A DNA stretch of 64,000 nucleotides from Gloeocapsopsis crepidinum LEGE 06123 (GTDB taxonomy: Bacteria > Cyanobacteriota > Cyanobacteriia > Cyanobacteriales > Chroococcidiopsidaceae): positions 81,738 through 145,737 of the forward strand of contig NZ_JADEWN010000004.1 of the NCBI RefSeq assembly GCF_015207655.1. Reading direction: 5' to 3'. Positions 16,158 through 27,710 of this stretch are shown piece after piece. The first letter of the stretch is position 1. Each line of letters begins with the position of its first letter. The translations under genes and the position numbers were made by a program. Under the pieces are notes generated by a model. That model had not been told where the DNA came from. It made no database searches and saw only the letters and a program-made list of their open reading frames with translations.

Positions 16158-18698
16158 CTAGAATTGCACCCTCACTGAGCCAATCACTGTAAAAGGTTCT
16201 CCAGGATTGATTTGCAACTCTCCTAGTCCAGAACGAATGTATTCCACGTTGAAGATGTTTTTGAAATTGAGCGCAAGGTTCCAGTTATCCCGTTGATAAT
16301 AAATTGCGGCATCTGTTCGTAGATAGCGATCTAAATTAATCGTGTTTGCCTCGTTACTAAATCGATCGCCCACAAAAAACAGCCCCAAACCAAATCCCAA
16401 TCCTTGTAAATCTCCACTTTGAATTTCATACGTTGTCCACAAGCTAGCACTATGCTGCGGAACATTAGGCGGTCTGCCGCCTTCAGGAATGTCATCGAAA
16501 GATTCAGTAATTTCTGCATCTATGTAAGAATAGGATGCGATCGCGTTCCATCCTGCCAAGATTTCACCGATTACGTTCAGTTCAACGCCGCGACTGCGCT
16601 GTTCGCCGAGTGCAACTGAGAAGCTTGAATTATTAGGATCGGAAACGGCGACATTGCTTTTGGTCAAATTGTACAACGCTAGAGTTGCAATCAAGCGATT
16701 GTCAAATAGCTCTGCTTTAGCGCCAATTTCAAATTGAGTTCCCCGTTCGGGTGCCAAAAGCGCGCCGTCGGCAGCTAGAGCAAAGTTGGGAGAAAACGAC
16801 TGACTAAAGCTAGCGTAGAAGGATAACGGTTCAATGGGTTGATAAACAATGCCAACACGCGGCGAAAAAGCGCCTTGATTTTGTTGATCTGCGGTATCAT
16901 CTGAAAATGAGGTTTGATCCACAACGTCATAACGTCCTCCTAGCAATAGCTTCACATTATCGGTCACTGCAATCAGGTCTTGCAGATAAAATCCCCATTG
17001 TTCGATCTGGGTTTGCCCATTAAACAATACAGGAACGTCAGCTGCATCTGGTCTGGAATAGCCATACTCTGGGTTAAAAATACTGATTGCTGGAGGAGCT
17101 AATGGTGGATCAAATGCCTGTTTTAAATCGAGATCTTCATAGCGGCGGCGAAAATCAATTCCTGCTAATAGTTCGTGTTCTAATGAACCTGTGGAAAAAT
17201 TGCCAACTACATTGGCTTGTGCATCATATGCTTCCTCATAAATATTAAAGTTGCGGAAACTGCGATTGATTTGTTCCGTTTCAGCATCCACGCTGTCTAA
17301 GTCCACTGCCCGCAAAAACAAATCAGTGTTGGCATATCGGAAAGCATGGCGGATGCTCCAGTGATCGCTGAACCGATGTTCCAGTTGATAGCCCATTCTA
17401 AATTCGTCGGTTTGAATAAAATCATCCGGTTCGTGAAAGATACGGCTATATGGCACATCGACGACTTCTCCATTCAAGACAGCCAAGCCGCGATCATAAG
17501 GTTGAGTGTTATCTAGATATTCCAATTCGACAGTAAGATTAGTCTGATCGCTAATTTGCCAACTAACAGTGGGGGCAATGAAGTACCGCTCAAACTCTTG
17601 ATCGAAGTCACGAAAGCTATCTGCGCGTCGGTACAGTGCGTTCAATCGATAGAGTAAATTGCCATCTGCTGTCAATGGTCCTGATAGATCAATCCGAGGC
17701 TCGATCAAGCCATAGCTGCCAACCAGTCCCTCAATTTCATAGAATGGTTCAGACAAAGGTTGTTTAGTTACTAGATTAATCACCCCTCCTGGCTCTGCGG
17801 CTCCATAGAGAATAGAGGCAGATCCTCGGAGAATTTCAATTTGCTCCAGGTTTGCCGTTTCTTGAATGCCACCAAAGGTAAACTGCCGGAACCCATCGCG
17901 CAGAATGGCAGAATTGTTAAATCCACGAATAGTGAAAGTTTCGGTGTCTCCCGCTCGTTGATTGCCTGCAATTACTCCTGCCGTATTCCGAACGGCCTCA
18001 TCTAAGCGCAGAACTTGTTGATCTTCTAGCACAGTTTGAGGAATTACCTGAATTGATTGGGGAATATCCCGCAAAGGAGTCTCAGTCCGAGTGGCAGTAG
18101 TCGCATCGGTAGCGAAGTAACGGCTGCCTTCCTGTTCGCCTGTCACCACAATTTGAATTTCTTCCTGGAGTGGCTCTGATGCGATTTGGGGCATTACGCT
18201 CACGACTAAGCCTTGAGCCACCGTTAGATCAACTGTGGGTGGACTCTCAGAACCTGTAATAGTCATCCGAATTCCAGTTGCTTGTGAAGTGACTGTAATC
18301 AACGCTATCCCTTCAGCTGGGTTAACGCTCTGAAATTCTTTTGTGGGTAAAGTCAGGGTGACATCAGGAATATCTATAACTATCGCATTTCCTAACACCG
18401 AGCTTGTCGCTGCAGGAAACGGTCGTCCGCCTGCGTCCAAAATGATATCTAAGCCTGCTGTGGTTCGATTGAGTTGAATGTCAATTACCTGAATAGGAGC
18501 ATTAGCTTGAGTGAGCCTTTTGCCCAGGGTTTTTGACGATTGCTTTTGCTCATTCATCAAGGTCGAATTGGCTACCATTAACAGGTTCTTGTGAGATTCG
18601 CTGATGTACTTTGCCTCGATTGCCTGTGCAACTTCAACAGCAATAAATCCAGCACCAAGCACACACATCGCCATGAACTGTTGAAATGTTCTCCACAT
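16158..18698 (-). CDS. TonB-dependent siderophore receptor with AMIN domain
   Basis: An 846-residue outer-membrane receptor. After an N-terminal signal-like segment comes an AMIN domain (about 70-170), common in cyanobacterial receptors, where it is thought to bind cell-wall glycans. The plug domain begins near ETPLRDIPQSIQVIPQ with RGFNNSAILRDGFR and ends at ILYGAAEPGGVINLVT. The rest is a 22-stranded-barrel type sequence ending in phenylalanine (SVRVQF), the usual outer-membrane insertion signal. The alternation of aromatic strands and LGGRYDVV support the siderophore class. Its probable operator repeats lie upstream at 18814-18855. Confidence 0.93.
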   Translation of the reverse strand: MWRTFQQFMAMCVLGAGFIAVEVAQAIEAKYISESHKNLLMVANSTLMNEQKQSSKTLGKRLTQANAPIQVIDIQLNRTTAGLDIILDAGGRPFPAATSSVLGNAIVIDIPDVTLTLPTKEFQSVNPAEGIALITVTSQATGIRMTITGSESPPTVDLTVAQGLVVSVMPQIASEPLQEEIQIVVTGEQEGSRYFATDATTATRTETPLRDIPQSIQVIPQTVLEDQQVLRLDEAVRNTAGVIAGNQRAGDTETFTIRGFNNSAILRDGFRQFTFGGIQETANLEQIEILRGSASILYGAAEPGGVINLVTKQPLSEPFYEIEGLVGSYGLIEPRIDLSGPLTADGNLLYRLNALYRRADSFRDFDQEFERYFIAPTVSWQISDQTNLTVELEYLDNTQPYDRGLAVLNGEVVDVPYSRIFHEPDDFIQTDEFRMGYQLEHRFSDHWSIRHAFRYANTDLFLRAVDLDSVDAETEQINRSFRNFNIYEEAYDAQANVVGNFSTGSLEHELLAGIDFRRRYEDLDLKQAFDPPLAPPAISIFNPEYGYSRPDAADVPVLFNGQTQIEQWGFYLQDLIAVTDNVKLLLGGRYDVVDQTSFSDDTADQQNQGAFSPRVGIVYQPIEPLSFYASFSQSFSPNFALAADGALLAPERGTQFEIGAKAELFDNRLIATLALYNLTKSNVAVSDPNNSSFSVALGEQRSRGVELNVIGEILAGWNAIASYSYIDAEITESFDDIPEGGRPPNVPQHSASLWTTYEIQSGDLQGLGFGLGLFFVGDRFSNEANTINLDRYLRTDAAIYYQRDNWNLALNFKNIFNVEYIRSGLGELQINPGEPFTVIGSVRVQF

Positions 18699-18813
18699 AG
18701 CTCCTCACAACCTCATATTGCAAGATGCAGTTACCCGCCTTGCAGCACTCACTATCAAGAAATTTTCTTAAGTTAGCTTCATTAAGATACCGAGTTTGAG
18801 GACTGAGAGACTT

Positions 18814-18855
18814 GTTTGAAACGGATCTTTATTTGTTCGAGACGGATCTTTGTTT
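18814..18855 (-). promoter_or_regulatory. Candidate AraC/PchR operator: two 21-base direct repeats
   Basis: Two head-to-tail 21-base copies (18814-18834 and 18835-18855), 18 of 21 identical, sharing the core ACGGATCTTT. They fill the space between the end of the PchR-type regulator gene and the receptor gene, about 115 bases upstream of the receptor start. AraC regulators bind direct repeats spaced by two helical turns, which is exactly this spacing. That they are the binding site is inferred. Confidence 0.6.
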
Positions 18856-18857
18856 GG

Positions 18858-19937
18858 CTAGGAGCGCACAGTAATGGACATCGGTCGTGACAATCGCTCC
18901 AAACAAGCACTGGGATTAAATCCAAACTTCTTCCGAAATGCAGCATTAAACGAACTGAGGCTAGTATAGCCAACAGCGTTGGAAATTTCTGTAACGCTCA
19001 TTTGCTGTTCAGTTAGAAGCTGTCGCGCCTGTTCTAGACGACAATTTCGGAGATAACCAAAAACAGTGGTCTTAAAAACCTGCCGAAATCCGATCTTCAG
19101 CTTGTAGTCATTTAATCCAACCTGTCGTGCCAAAGCTATCAAAGAGGGTGGATTTTCTAAGTTGTGGTGTAAAATTTCCCTTGCCTGATAAATGCGTTCA
19201 ATATCATCTGGTCGTAACCCTTGAACAGAACGTAGGTAAGGATGAGGGTCCGCCACCTGCTCCACAAATTGCTCTAATGCCAATGCGACTAACTCTAAGG
19301 ACTTACTTTCAAGATAAAGTTGCTTAGTTAGGCTATGATAAGGGCAATGCAGCAACTGTTGTAGAGCAAGCTGCATGTCGGGTGTCAGTGTTAAGCGTAA
19401 ATCTGCATACTGCTGACCAATGTCATTGCACAGTTGAATGAACGAGCTAGGAAGAGACGCAGTATTAGAATCTGCGAGGGCTTCAAACAAATGCCTAATA
19501 GCACTGGGCAGGCGATCAAGTCGATCAGCTATGAACTCCTGTACAATACTAGACTGTGTAAAATGGATGTCAACTTGCAGGGTTTGTTGTCCTGCTAACC
19601 GTTGCGTGGTGTCATCAGAAACTCCATTAACACAAATAAAATACTCATCTGCACCTCTGATATCCCCATTCTCTCCTAAACAGTATCCCGAAAGCTGAAA
19701 CCCAAACTCTAACCAAGGATAATCCTCCCTTGGCTCCTCTCCTTCCAGCCAGAGATGATCGTGCAATTCATAATCGTGGATTAGCAGTAAGATTCCTTGC
19801 CTGAGATGAATCCATCGCCGCTGCCCCTTTCCCAATTGTGGAGGGCATTGTTGAATTACATCAAATGGATCAATGATTTGTGACTTGTGACTTTCCCACA
19901 GTTTTTGGTGGGCGTCAGCAGACAAAGAAACAGGCAT
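18858..19937 (-). CDS. AraC family transcriptional regulator, PchR-like
   Basis: A 359-residue regulator. The C-terminal 100 residues contain both AraC helix-turn-helix units: SLIALARQVGLNDYKLKIGF and VTEISNAVGYTSLSSFNAAF, followed by KKFGFNPSACL. The N-terminal 250 residues resemble PchR, the regulator that senses pyochelin-type ferric siderophores (LRQGILLLIHDYELHD; FQLSGYCLGE). It is transcribed in the same direction as the receptor and binding-protein genes, and has a Fur-like box 24 bases before its start. This arrangement supports dual control by iron and by the imported siderophore. Confidence 0.9.
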   Translation of the reverse strand: MPVSLSADAHQKLWESHKSQIIDPFDVIQQCPPQLGKGQRRWIHLRQGILLLIHDYELHDHLWLEGEEPREDYPWLEFGFQLSGYCLGENGDIRGADEYFICVNGVSDDTTQRLAGQQTLQVDIHFTQSSIVQEFIADRLDRLPSAIRHLFEALADSNTASLPSSFIQLCNDIGQQYADLRLTLTPDMQLALQQLLHCPYHSLTKQLYLESKSLELVALALEQFVEQVADPHPYLRSVQGLRPDDIERIYQAREILHHNLENPPSLIALARQVGLNDYKLKIGFRQVFKTTVFGYLRNCRLEQARQLLTEQQMSVTEISNAVGYTSLSSFNAAFRKKFGFNPSACLERLSRPMSITVRS

Positions 19938-19961
19938 GAGTATTTAAGAACGTACTTTAGT

Positions 19962-19976
19962 TGAGAATTATTCTTA
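19962..19976. promoter_or_regulatory. Candidate Fur box upstream of the PchR-like regulator
   Basis: TGAGAATTATTCTTA matches the 7-1-7 Fur consensus TGATAATNATTATCA at 12 of 14 defined positions, and is close to the TGAGAAT variant seen in other bacteria. It lies 24 bases from the start codon, where a repressor would block transcription. Confidence 0.55.
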
Positions 19977-20168
19977 ATATTCTCGCATAAGAGGACGATC
20001 AAGATATATCCTCGACTTAGAAATAGACGATGCCAATATTTATAGAGTTTTGAAAGGCATTTTTAGCCTCTTTTTGATTTATCTGCAGCGTACTCTCCTA
20101 ATTGTGAAGCAAGTTGGTTGCAGACGATCGCGCATAGTATTGGGTACTGGTTTGTCAAACATAGCGTT

Positions 20169-21320
<1,152 letters not shown>

Positions 21321-22736
21321 TTAACAAGTTAAAAACTCAGGATTTTCATCAAAGCTCATTAATTCAATTAATGCTGGATTATCTATCATATCTTTTGCTG
21401 CTAAATATCCAGCAATGCTCCAAGTTTGATATCTTCTTGATTCTTTACCGATTAACCGCCCATTTTTACTATCGTAGTATTCGGGCCATCGATCTTTACC
21501 GATGCGTTCTTCTGCGATCGCGATTGCTTTATGAGCAATTTCTTGACGATTTGTTTTGATTGCCGCAGCAGTCAACATCCATAATAAAATAGGCCAGTTT
21601 CCTCCATTATGATACGACCACGGTCGATTTTTGGGGTCGCATCCGGTAACAATCCGCCAATCTGCGCCTTCGACAGCAGGGAAACAGATTTTCATTGGCA
21701 TATATCCTACTAAATCTTGCCAACGATCTTCTATCAAATTCATGATTTGCTGAGATTCTTCTTGACTAGCTAATGAAATTAAAATTGCCATCAAGTTTCC
21801 CAAAGCAAAAAAGCGAAAATCCATTCTTCCTGGTCCTAGATTCCCCGCTAAATAGCCTCCATTTTCTGGCAACCACTCTGTTAACCAAGCAGGAATAGAA
21901 TCAGCATAAATATTAAATTTGTTAGCAATCTCTTGCCCAAATTCTTCACCAGAAAAACGATAAATTTCATTTAATCGTTGCAAATTCAACCAATAATATT
22001 CGCGGACGTGATAGCCTAAAGTGCCCAAGCGATATTTTACAGCATTTAAATACTCATCACCATTGTTATCAGGTAATAGTAACTCTTTCGCCGCACGTAA
22101 AGCCGCATAAAATAACACTTGAATTTCTAAAGGATGCCCATAAACGCCCATCCGACGGTCAATCATAAAAGCACCATCGGGAACTAGCATTGTGGGGTAC
22201 ATAGCAAACCGATGCACCAAACACAGATCGAGAATCAGTTTAATTCCTTCTTGAAAATCGGCTTGATGGGCTAAAGCCATATCTCCTGTTGCTTTAACAT
22301 AAGCCCGTAGCAGGATAATCCACCACAAACAGCAATCTACTGGAGGAACTCTGGCGATCGCATGTTCGCCAAAATCAGCAATTAAGTGTTCTTTGCCGTC
22401 AACGCATTCTACTTTAAAACTTGCAGGCATTAACCCTGGACCTGGACGAAAACAGTCCATTTGCTTTTCATGGCTTTGTAGTTTCAGCGTAATAATCAAG
22501 AAATCACGGACAATCTCTACTTCTCCCTCAGTTAAAAACGCGATCGCCGATACAACAAAATCACGGACAAAGCACTGATCGTAATTCAAAGCATCCATCT
22601 CAGGATCGTTAGCCGCTATCGTCCCTACAGGACGCCCCTGATAGCGAAGAATTGATTTATCTAGTAATTCTCTTGCTTGTTGAATAAGTTCATCACTTTT
22701 TTGGCTAGCTGTCATTTTTCTAAAAAATATCAACAA
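21321..22736 (-). CDS. GH100 alkaline/neutral invertase
   Basis: A 471-residue glycoside hydrolase of family 100, which cleaves sucrose to glucose and fructose in the cytoplasm. Clear family signatures are [18 protein letters not shown], the Asp-containing [41 protein letters not shown] and the late [20 protein letters not shown]. There is no signal peptide. The length fits cyanobacterial InvA/InvB proteins, which are shorter than the plant ones. Nothing nearby suggests a sucrose operon. Confidence 0.93.
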   Translation of the reverse strand: MLIFFRKMTASQKSDELIQQARELLDKSILRYQGRPVGTIAANDPEMDALNYDQCFVRDFVVSAIAFLTEGEVEIVRDFLIITLKLQSHEKQMDCFRPGPGLMPASFKVECVDGKEHLIADFGEHAIARVPPVDCCLWWIILLRAYVKATGDMALAHQADFQEGIKLILDLCLVHRFAMYPTMLVPDGAFMIDRRMGVYGHPLEIQVLFYAALRAAKELLLPDNNGDEYLNAVKYRLGTLGYHVREYYWLNLQRLNEIYRFSGEEFGQEIANKFNIYADSIPAWLTEWLPENGGYLAGNLGPGRMDFRFFALGNLMAILISLASQEESQQIMNLIEDRWQDLVGYMPMKICFPAVEGADWRIVTGCDPKNRPWSYHNGGNWPILLWMLTAAAIKTNRQEIAHKAIAIAEERIGKDRWPEYYDSKNGRLIGKESRRYQTWSIAGYLAAKDMIDNPALIELMSFDENPEFLTC

Positions 22737-23007
22737 TCGCGAATAGACAACCTTTTATCTTATTTAGTAGAACTTATTCATCTCCAATTGGTAGTATAAA
22801 TAGCTAGGTAGGTGGGTATAATTATGAATTGCGTTTTTTTGTTTTGTTAATAGTTAATCGTAATGGTTAATTGTTGCTCTGCTAACCATTGACCTACAAC
22901 AGCTTGTCATTTTTGTTTGTTTTTACCCACTTATAAATACAGTAAATGCGACTAATTACCTGTTACCCGTTACCATTTTTATATATCTGCTAAAAGCAAA
23001 CTCTATT

Positions 23008-23406
23008 TTATCTAACTTGATAACGCACCAATCTCCGGACATTTTCGCGTGAAAGTCCGAGTTCTTGAGCAATCGTAGCTTCAAGTTGGTCAAAGTCAGT
23101 AACGGGAAAAATGAAATCTAGCTTTTTCAATACAGAATCTTTTGTCATCACTTCAACTTTCGTAAATCCTTGCTGTCGATCGACTTCAGCTTGAATAACG
23201 ACGACAGTGACAGAAAGATGAACTTCAAGTTGAGTATCAGCTTCGAGTTGAGTCGTTGTACCATAGGGACGACTCAGTACATGATCTGTCAACACACTCG
23301 TGGCAAACCAGAAGGCACATCCAAGAAGAGGTAGCGCTAGCCAAAACTCTAGCCCAAGTGTATATAATGCTCTGAACCAGCGAAATGAAATCATACGGCG
23401 ACGCAA
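23008..23406 (-). CDS. Small membrane-anchored protein, unknown function
   Basis: A 132-residue protein with one hydrophobic segment (about residues 15-40, LGLEFWLALPLLGCAFWFAT) and a polar C-terminal domain of about 90 residues with beta-rich, then helical character, ending in QELGLSRENVRRLVRYQVR. I do not recognise a family. It is divergent from the response regulator gene, with about 90 bases between the two starts, so the two could share a control region. Confidence 0.65.
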   Translation of the reverse strand: MRRRMISFRWFRALYTLGLEFWLALPLLGCAFWFATSVLTDHVLSRPYGTTTQLEADTQLEVHLSVTVVVIQAEVDRQQGFTKVEVMTKDSVLKKLDFIFPVTDFDQLEATIAQELGLSRENVRRLVRYQVR

Positions 23407-23496
23407 AAGGAATCTTGTAACAATCTTTCCGGTGACAGACGTACGCTGGAGTGTTGTTTACTTACTATGTGCATCATTCGTAGGCGATCGCGCTAT

Positions 23497-24213
23497 ATGA
23501 GAATCTTACTCGTAGAAGACGACCCCGCGCAATTAGAACCACTTTATGCTGCTTTGTCGCAAGCTGGACATATTGTCGATGGTGTTGAAGATGGGGAAAC
23601 GGCACAGTGGCTATTATCTCAAAAAGAATACGATTTACTCATTTTGGATTGGCTACTACCGCGTGTCAGTGGTTTAAGTTTATGTCAACAGTTTCGCCAA
23701 GCTGGTAAAACAGCACCAGTATTGATGCTAACAGCAAAGGATACTACAGCAGATAAAGTCACAGGTTTAGATGCTGGCGCAGATGATTATCTAGTCAAGC
23801 CTACGGATATTATGGAACTTCTAGCACGAGTTCGAGCTTTAGGTAGGCGATCGCCATTATGGCAAAGCGATACGCTACGGATGGCAGACTTGCAATTACA
23901 TCTCAATAGTCTTGCCGTCGAACGCAATCATACAACCGTGCAACTATCTACACGAGAATTTCAGTTACTAGAATACTTTTTTCGCCATCCCCGTCAAGTA
24001 CTCACCCGCGATCAAATTGAAGAAGCGCTTTGGGAATGGGGTACAGAACCGGAAAGTAATGCAGTTACAACCTTAGTCCGCCGACTACGTCAGCGGTTAC
24101 AAAGCATTAATGCGGCTGATTGGATTGAAACAATTTATGGTATGGGGTATCGCTTAAATCCACCGGAAGAAGAAAGAGAAATACAAAGCGCAGGGTTAGG
24201 AGTTAGTGACTAG
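23497..24213 (+). CDS. OmpR-type response regulator
   Basis: A 238-residue two-component regulator. The receiver has the acidic pocket EDD near the start, the phosphorylation site in LILDWLLPRVSG, the Thr in MLTAKD and the Lys in LVKP. The winged helix has STREFQLLEYFFRHPRQVLTR and NAVTTLVRRLRQRL. I start at ATG 23497 (MRILLVEDD); the ten codons further upstream add no conserved sequence. It is 150 bases before the kinase gene and surely its partner. The pair resembles cyanobacterial RppA/RppB systems, but the signal is unknown. Confidence 0.92.
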   Translation: MRILLVEDDPAQLEPLYAALSQAGHIVDGVEDGETAQWLLSQKEYDLLILDWLLPRVSGLSLCQQFRQAGKTAPVLMLTAKDTTADKVTGLDAGADDYLVKPTDIMELLARVRALGRRSPLWQSDTLRMADLQLHLNSLAVERNHTTVQLSTREFQLLEYFFRHPRQVLTRDQIEEALWEWGTEPESNAVTTLVRRLRQRLQSINAADWIETIYGMGYRLNPPEEEREIQSAGLGVSD

Positions 24214-24363
24214 TGGGATAAGAGAATAGAAGTGTGGGCGTGTGAGAGAGTTGGCGAGTTGTAGAGATTGAGAGATTTAATTGCTATTTTTCCCTCATAT
24301 TCTACTACCTTACTACCTGCTGTCCCTCTACTTCTTTAACTCCCTGACCCCTGATCTCTAGTC

Positions 24364-25641
24364 ATGTTCAACCGCAGTCGTCGAAATTTAGCACGTTGGT
24401 TTACTCTTTCGATGGGAAGTATCTTAGTTATCTTTGCTACTGTTGTCTATTATCAGGAAGTTGAAGATGAACTTGAAGTTGTCGATCGCCTACTCTACAA
24501 AAAAACGCGGGCGATCGCTGCTAATGTAGATTATCGCCTTGAACAAGGAGAACGGCGAGTAGACCTAGAAAATGTTCCCTGGTTAGGTAATAATCCCTTA
24601 CCAGAAGATACAGAATTAGTTTATGCCCGTTGGTATGACTCCCAAAAGCAAATTGTCCGTTTTTTTGGCACACCACCACCATCACAACTAACAACAGCTA
24701 TTGGTTTTCATACGATTAAAAACGCTGAATACTCAACACCGAATAAGCTTCAGCCTTGGCTGCGTCAAGTGACATTAGTTGTCGAGAAAAATGATACGGT
24801 TCTTGGTTATTTGCAAATTGCAACGCCTTTAGCCGCTGCACAAGATTCGCTTAGTCAATTACGGTTATTTTTAGCTTTAGCAGTACCAGTAACAATATTC
24901 ATCATTGCATTGGCGGGTTGGTTTTTGGGAGGATTAGCAATGCAGCCAATTCGTCAAGCTTACATTCAATTACAACGCTTTACTGCCGATGCTTCCCACG
25001 AACTACGTACACCACTTGCAGCAATTCTCAGCAATGCACAAGTTGGACTACTGTCAGAAGATAGTTCTCAGCAACGTTTCCGTCTAGAAAAGATTGTCGA
25101 AGTTGCTAAATCAATGAGTACCTTGGTTAGCAATTTATTACTACTAGCGCGACAGCAAGGAATTGCTGCGCCTGAATCTTTACAAGAAATTGACCTAGCT
25201 CAATTACTACAGGAAATAGCACGATACCAAGTAGAAAACAATGCAAATGCACTGAACTTTACGACAAACTTGCCACCGTATCCAGTCAAAATCCTTGCAG
25301 ATTATAGTTTGATTCACCAGGCAGTGATGAATTTGCTAGATAATGCCTTTAAGTATACTCCTGCTGGTGGTAAAGTGCAATTGCGTCTTGCTGTGCGATC
25401 GCGTTGGGCAGAAATCGCAGTTGAAGATAGTGGTATTGGCATTCCTTGTGAAGATTTGCCTTATATTTTTGAACGATTTTATCGTGTTGATACCGAACGC
25501 ACTAGAAAAAGTGGTGGTTTCGGTTTAGGACTTGCGATCGCACAGCAACTCGTGCAAGCTCATGGTGGGCAGATTAATGTTAGTAGTACTTATGCCCAAG
25601 GATCTACTTTTACAATCAAATTACCCCTCATAATGTCATAA
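24364..25641 (+). CDS. Sensor histidine kinase
   Basis: A 425-residue membrane kinase. One transmembrane helix lies near residues 15-30 and one near 165-190, enclosing a periplasmic sensor of about 130 residues. The kinase core follows without a long [18 protein letters not shown] (phosphoacceptor His), [13 protein letters not shown] (N box), DSGIGI (G1), FERFYRVD (F box) and [12 protein letters not shown] (G2). It is encoded just after the response regulator on the same strand. The sensor domain has no recognisable ligand motif. Confidence 0.93.
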   Translation: MFNRSRRNLARWFTLSMGSILVIFATVVYYQEVEDELEVVDRLLYKKTRAIAANVDYRLEQGERRVDLENVPWLGNNPLPEDTELVYARWYDSQKQIVRFFGTPPPSQLTTAIGFHTIKNAEYSTPNKLQPWLRQVTLVVEKNDTVLGYLQIATPLAAAQDSLSQLRLFLALAVPVTIFIIALAGWFLGGLAMQPIRQAYIQLQRFTADASHELRTPLAAILSNAQVGLLSEDSSQQRFRLEKIVEVAKSMSTLVSNLLLLARQQGIAAPESLQEIDLAQLLQEIARYQVENNANALNFTTNLPPYPVKILADYSLIHQAVMNLLDNAFKYTPAGGKVQLRLAVRSRWAEIAVEDSGIGIPCEDLPYIFERFYRVDTERTRKSGGFGLGLAIAQQLVQAHGGQINVSSTYAQGSTFTIKLPLIMS

Positions 25642-25675
25642 ACCTGTCATTTTCTTGTCACAAGGATCGTGATTA

Positions 25676-26038
25676 ATGTTGAGTAAGTTCAGAGGGAGTC
25701 TTATTTTTATTTTGGGATATATGCTATCGCCACTGTCTTGGTGGAACGACTTGTTTTTTAATTTACCAATTGCTTATTTTTTTGGTTATATTTTTAGTCT
25801 ATTCAATGCAGATTTATTTTTGCCTTTTTCGATAGTAGGCTACTGGATTTCTAATATTGCCGGTTTTCTACTGATGCAATTTGGAGCTGCTGATGTTCTA
25901 CAAAAATCAGAACGAAATCTCAAGAAAGATTTGCTGATTGGCTTAATTTCCTCTACAGTTTACACGATTGTCGTTGTATTATTGCTGCAATTTAATATCC
26001 TAGAAAACCCATTATTGAGTAATTTAGTAAAGGGATAA
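25676..26038 (+). CDS. Small multi-pass membrane protein, unknown function
   Basis: A 120-residue hydrophobic protein with about three membrane segments (MLSPLSWWNDLFFNLPIAY; FSIVGYWISNIAGFLLM; LLIGLISSTVYTIVVVLLL). It starts 34 bases after the kinase stop, with AAGGA upstream of ATG 25676. It may be cotranscribed with the two-component pair. I do not recognise the family. Confidence 0.7.
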   Translation: MLSKFRGSLIFILGYMLSPLSWWNDLFFNLPIAYFFGYIFSLFNADLFLPFSIVGYWISNIAGFLLMQFGAADVLQKSERNLKKDLLIGLISSTVYTIVVVLLLQFNILENPLLSNLVKG

Positions 26039-26173
26039 GTGTAAACAACGAACATCCTCGCTATCAAAAGGGTAGTTGCTTAATCTTCAATTATATCTTT
26101 GCAATTCTGTCAAGTTATTAAGCCTTGCGCTGATATAGCTGCGCACTTTATTTGACTCAAGAGGAGGTTCACC

Positions 26174-27568
26174 TTGACTCAAGACTACAACGCTAATCAC
26201 CCTCAAACTGTGTCGCGGGAAGAACTACGAGAGTTAGTTCGTATGCAGTTACAGGCGCTATTAGAGCAGCAAAATTTTCAAGGTGCTAAAACTTTACTTG
26301 TCCCTGTACAACCTGTAGACATTGCAGAGGCGATTGAAGGTTTACCAGAAGCCATGCAGGCGATCGCATTTCGCTTGCTTTCTAAAGATGAGGCAATAGA
26401 AGTCTATGAGTATCTCGATCCGATTATTCAACAAAAGCTGATTGAAGAATTCAAACATCAAGATGTCTTGGATATTGTTGACAAAATGTCACCTGACGAT
26501 CGGGCACGTCTGTTTGATGAATTGCCTGCAAAAATTGTCCGGCGACTGCTAACGCAACTAAGTCCTGAAGAACGACAAGCAACTTCTTTACTTTTAGGCT
26601 ATAAACCTAATACTGCTGGGCGGATTATGACCCCAGAGTATATTTCTCTCAAAGAGGGAATGACTGTGGCTCAAGCATTAGAGCGCATTCGCAGTGTTGC
26701 TAATGTGACTGAAACTATCTATTACTTATACGTTTCAGATGCAGCAAGAAGACTTGTAGGTATCCTATCACTTAGGGATCTTGTGACAGCCCAACCCGAT
26801 CAGACTATTGGCGAGATCATGACACGGGATTCTGTGCACGTCTACACCGAAACTGATCAAGAAGTAGTTGCGCGTATCATCAAAGATTATGACTTCTTAG
26901 CCGTACCCGTTGTAGATGCCGAACGACGCTTAGTTGGGATCGTGACTGTTGATGATGTCATCGATATCTTAGAAGAAGAAACTACCGAAGATATTTATAC
27001 TTTAGGTGGCGTTCAAGCTGGTGGTGGTAATTATTTTCAAACTAACTTATTTACTGTTGCGCGTAGGCGTGTCGTTTGGTTATTAGTTCTATTGATTACA
27101 AATACTGCAACTGCAATCGTCATTCAAAACGAAGAAGAAGTTCTCGAACAAGTTGTGGCACTAGCAGCGTTTATTCCCTTATTAATTGGCACTGGTGGTA
27201 ATGTGGGGGCGCAATCTTCTACAGTCGTTATTCGTGGATTGAGTACTAACGAAGTACAGATTAACAAGTTTCTCAGAGTCATATCGCGGGAAACTCTTGC
27301 CGGCGTAGTTTTGGGAGTCATGCTAGCGGTTGTCGTTACAGTGTGGGCTTACTTTCTTCAGGGTAATCTTGCTGTGGCGATCGCAGTGGGAGTGAGTTTA
27401 TTTGCCATTGCTATTTTGGCTTCTTTCGCAGGTTCAGCGCTACCCTTTTTGTTTCGTTCCCTTAAACTCGATCCCGCTTTGATGTCAGCACCATTTATTA
27501 CAACTGCAGTTGACGTTTTGGGTGTCTTAATTTATTTGTGGACAGCACGGATAATTCTAGGATTGTAA
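26174..27568 (+). CDS. mgtE: Magnesium transporter MgtE
   Basis: A 464-residue MgtE channel. The order is the N-terminal superhelical domain (EEFKHQDVLDIVDKMSPDDR), two CBS domains (IMTPEYISLKEG; ITRDSVHVYTETDQ-like region with VVDAERRLVGIVTVDDV) and a five-helix pore domain with GGNVGAQSSTVVIRGL and the final LDPALMSAPFITTAVDVLG. The cytoplasmic part senses intracellular magnesium and gates the pore. The start is TTG at 26174, supported by GAGGAGG at 26161-26167, with no ATG in a better place. Confidence 0.94.
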   Translation: MTQDYNANHPQTVSREELRELVRMQLQALLEQQNFQGAKTLLVPVQPVDIAEAIEGLPEAMQAIAFRLLSKDEAIEVYEYLDPIIQQKLIEEFKHQDVLDIVDKMSPDDRARLFDELPAKIVRRLLTQLSPEERQATSLLLGYKPNTAGRIMTPEYISLKEGMTVAQALERIRSVANVTETIYYLYVSDAARRLVGILSLRDLVTAQPDQTIGEIMTRDSVHVYTETDQEVVARIIKDYDFLAVPVVDAERRLVGIVTVDDVIDILEEETTEDIYTLGGVQAGGGNYFQTNLFTVARRRVVWLLVLLITNTATAIVIQNEEEVLEQVVALAAFIPLLIGTGGNVGAQSSTVVIRGLSTNEVQINKFLRVISRETLAGVVLGVMLAVVVTVWAYFLQGNLAVAIAVGVSLFAIAILASFAGSALPFLFRSLKLDPALMSAPFITTAVDVLGVLIYLWTARIILGL

Positions 27569-27710
27569 AGCTTGCGCAACTATGCCCCCTATGGGGATGT
27601 TAACCTAGGTATAGTGTCGGTACTTAGTGAGCTATGGACAGCATCGTTGAGCGCTTTGAGTACCTACCGTACTAAAAAGTTTACATATTAATTTCATCGA
27701 GGAATGTAAA

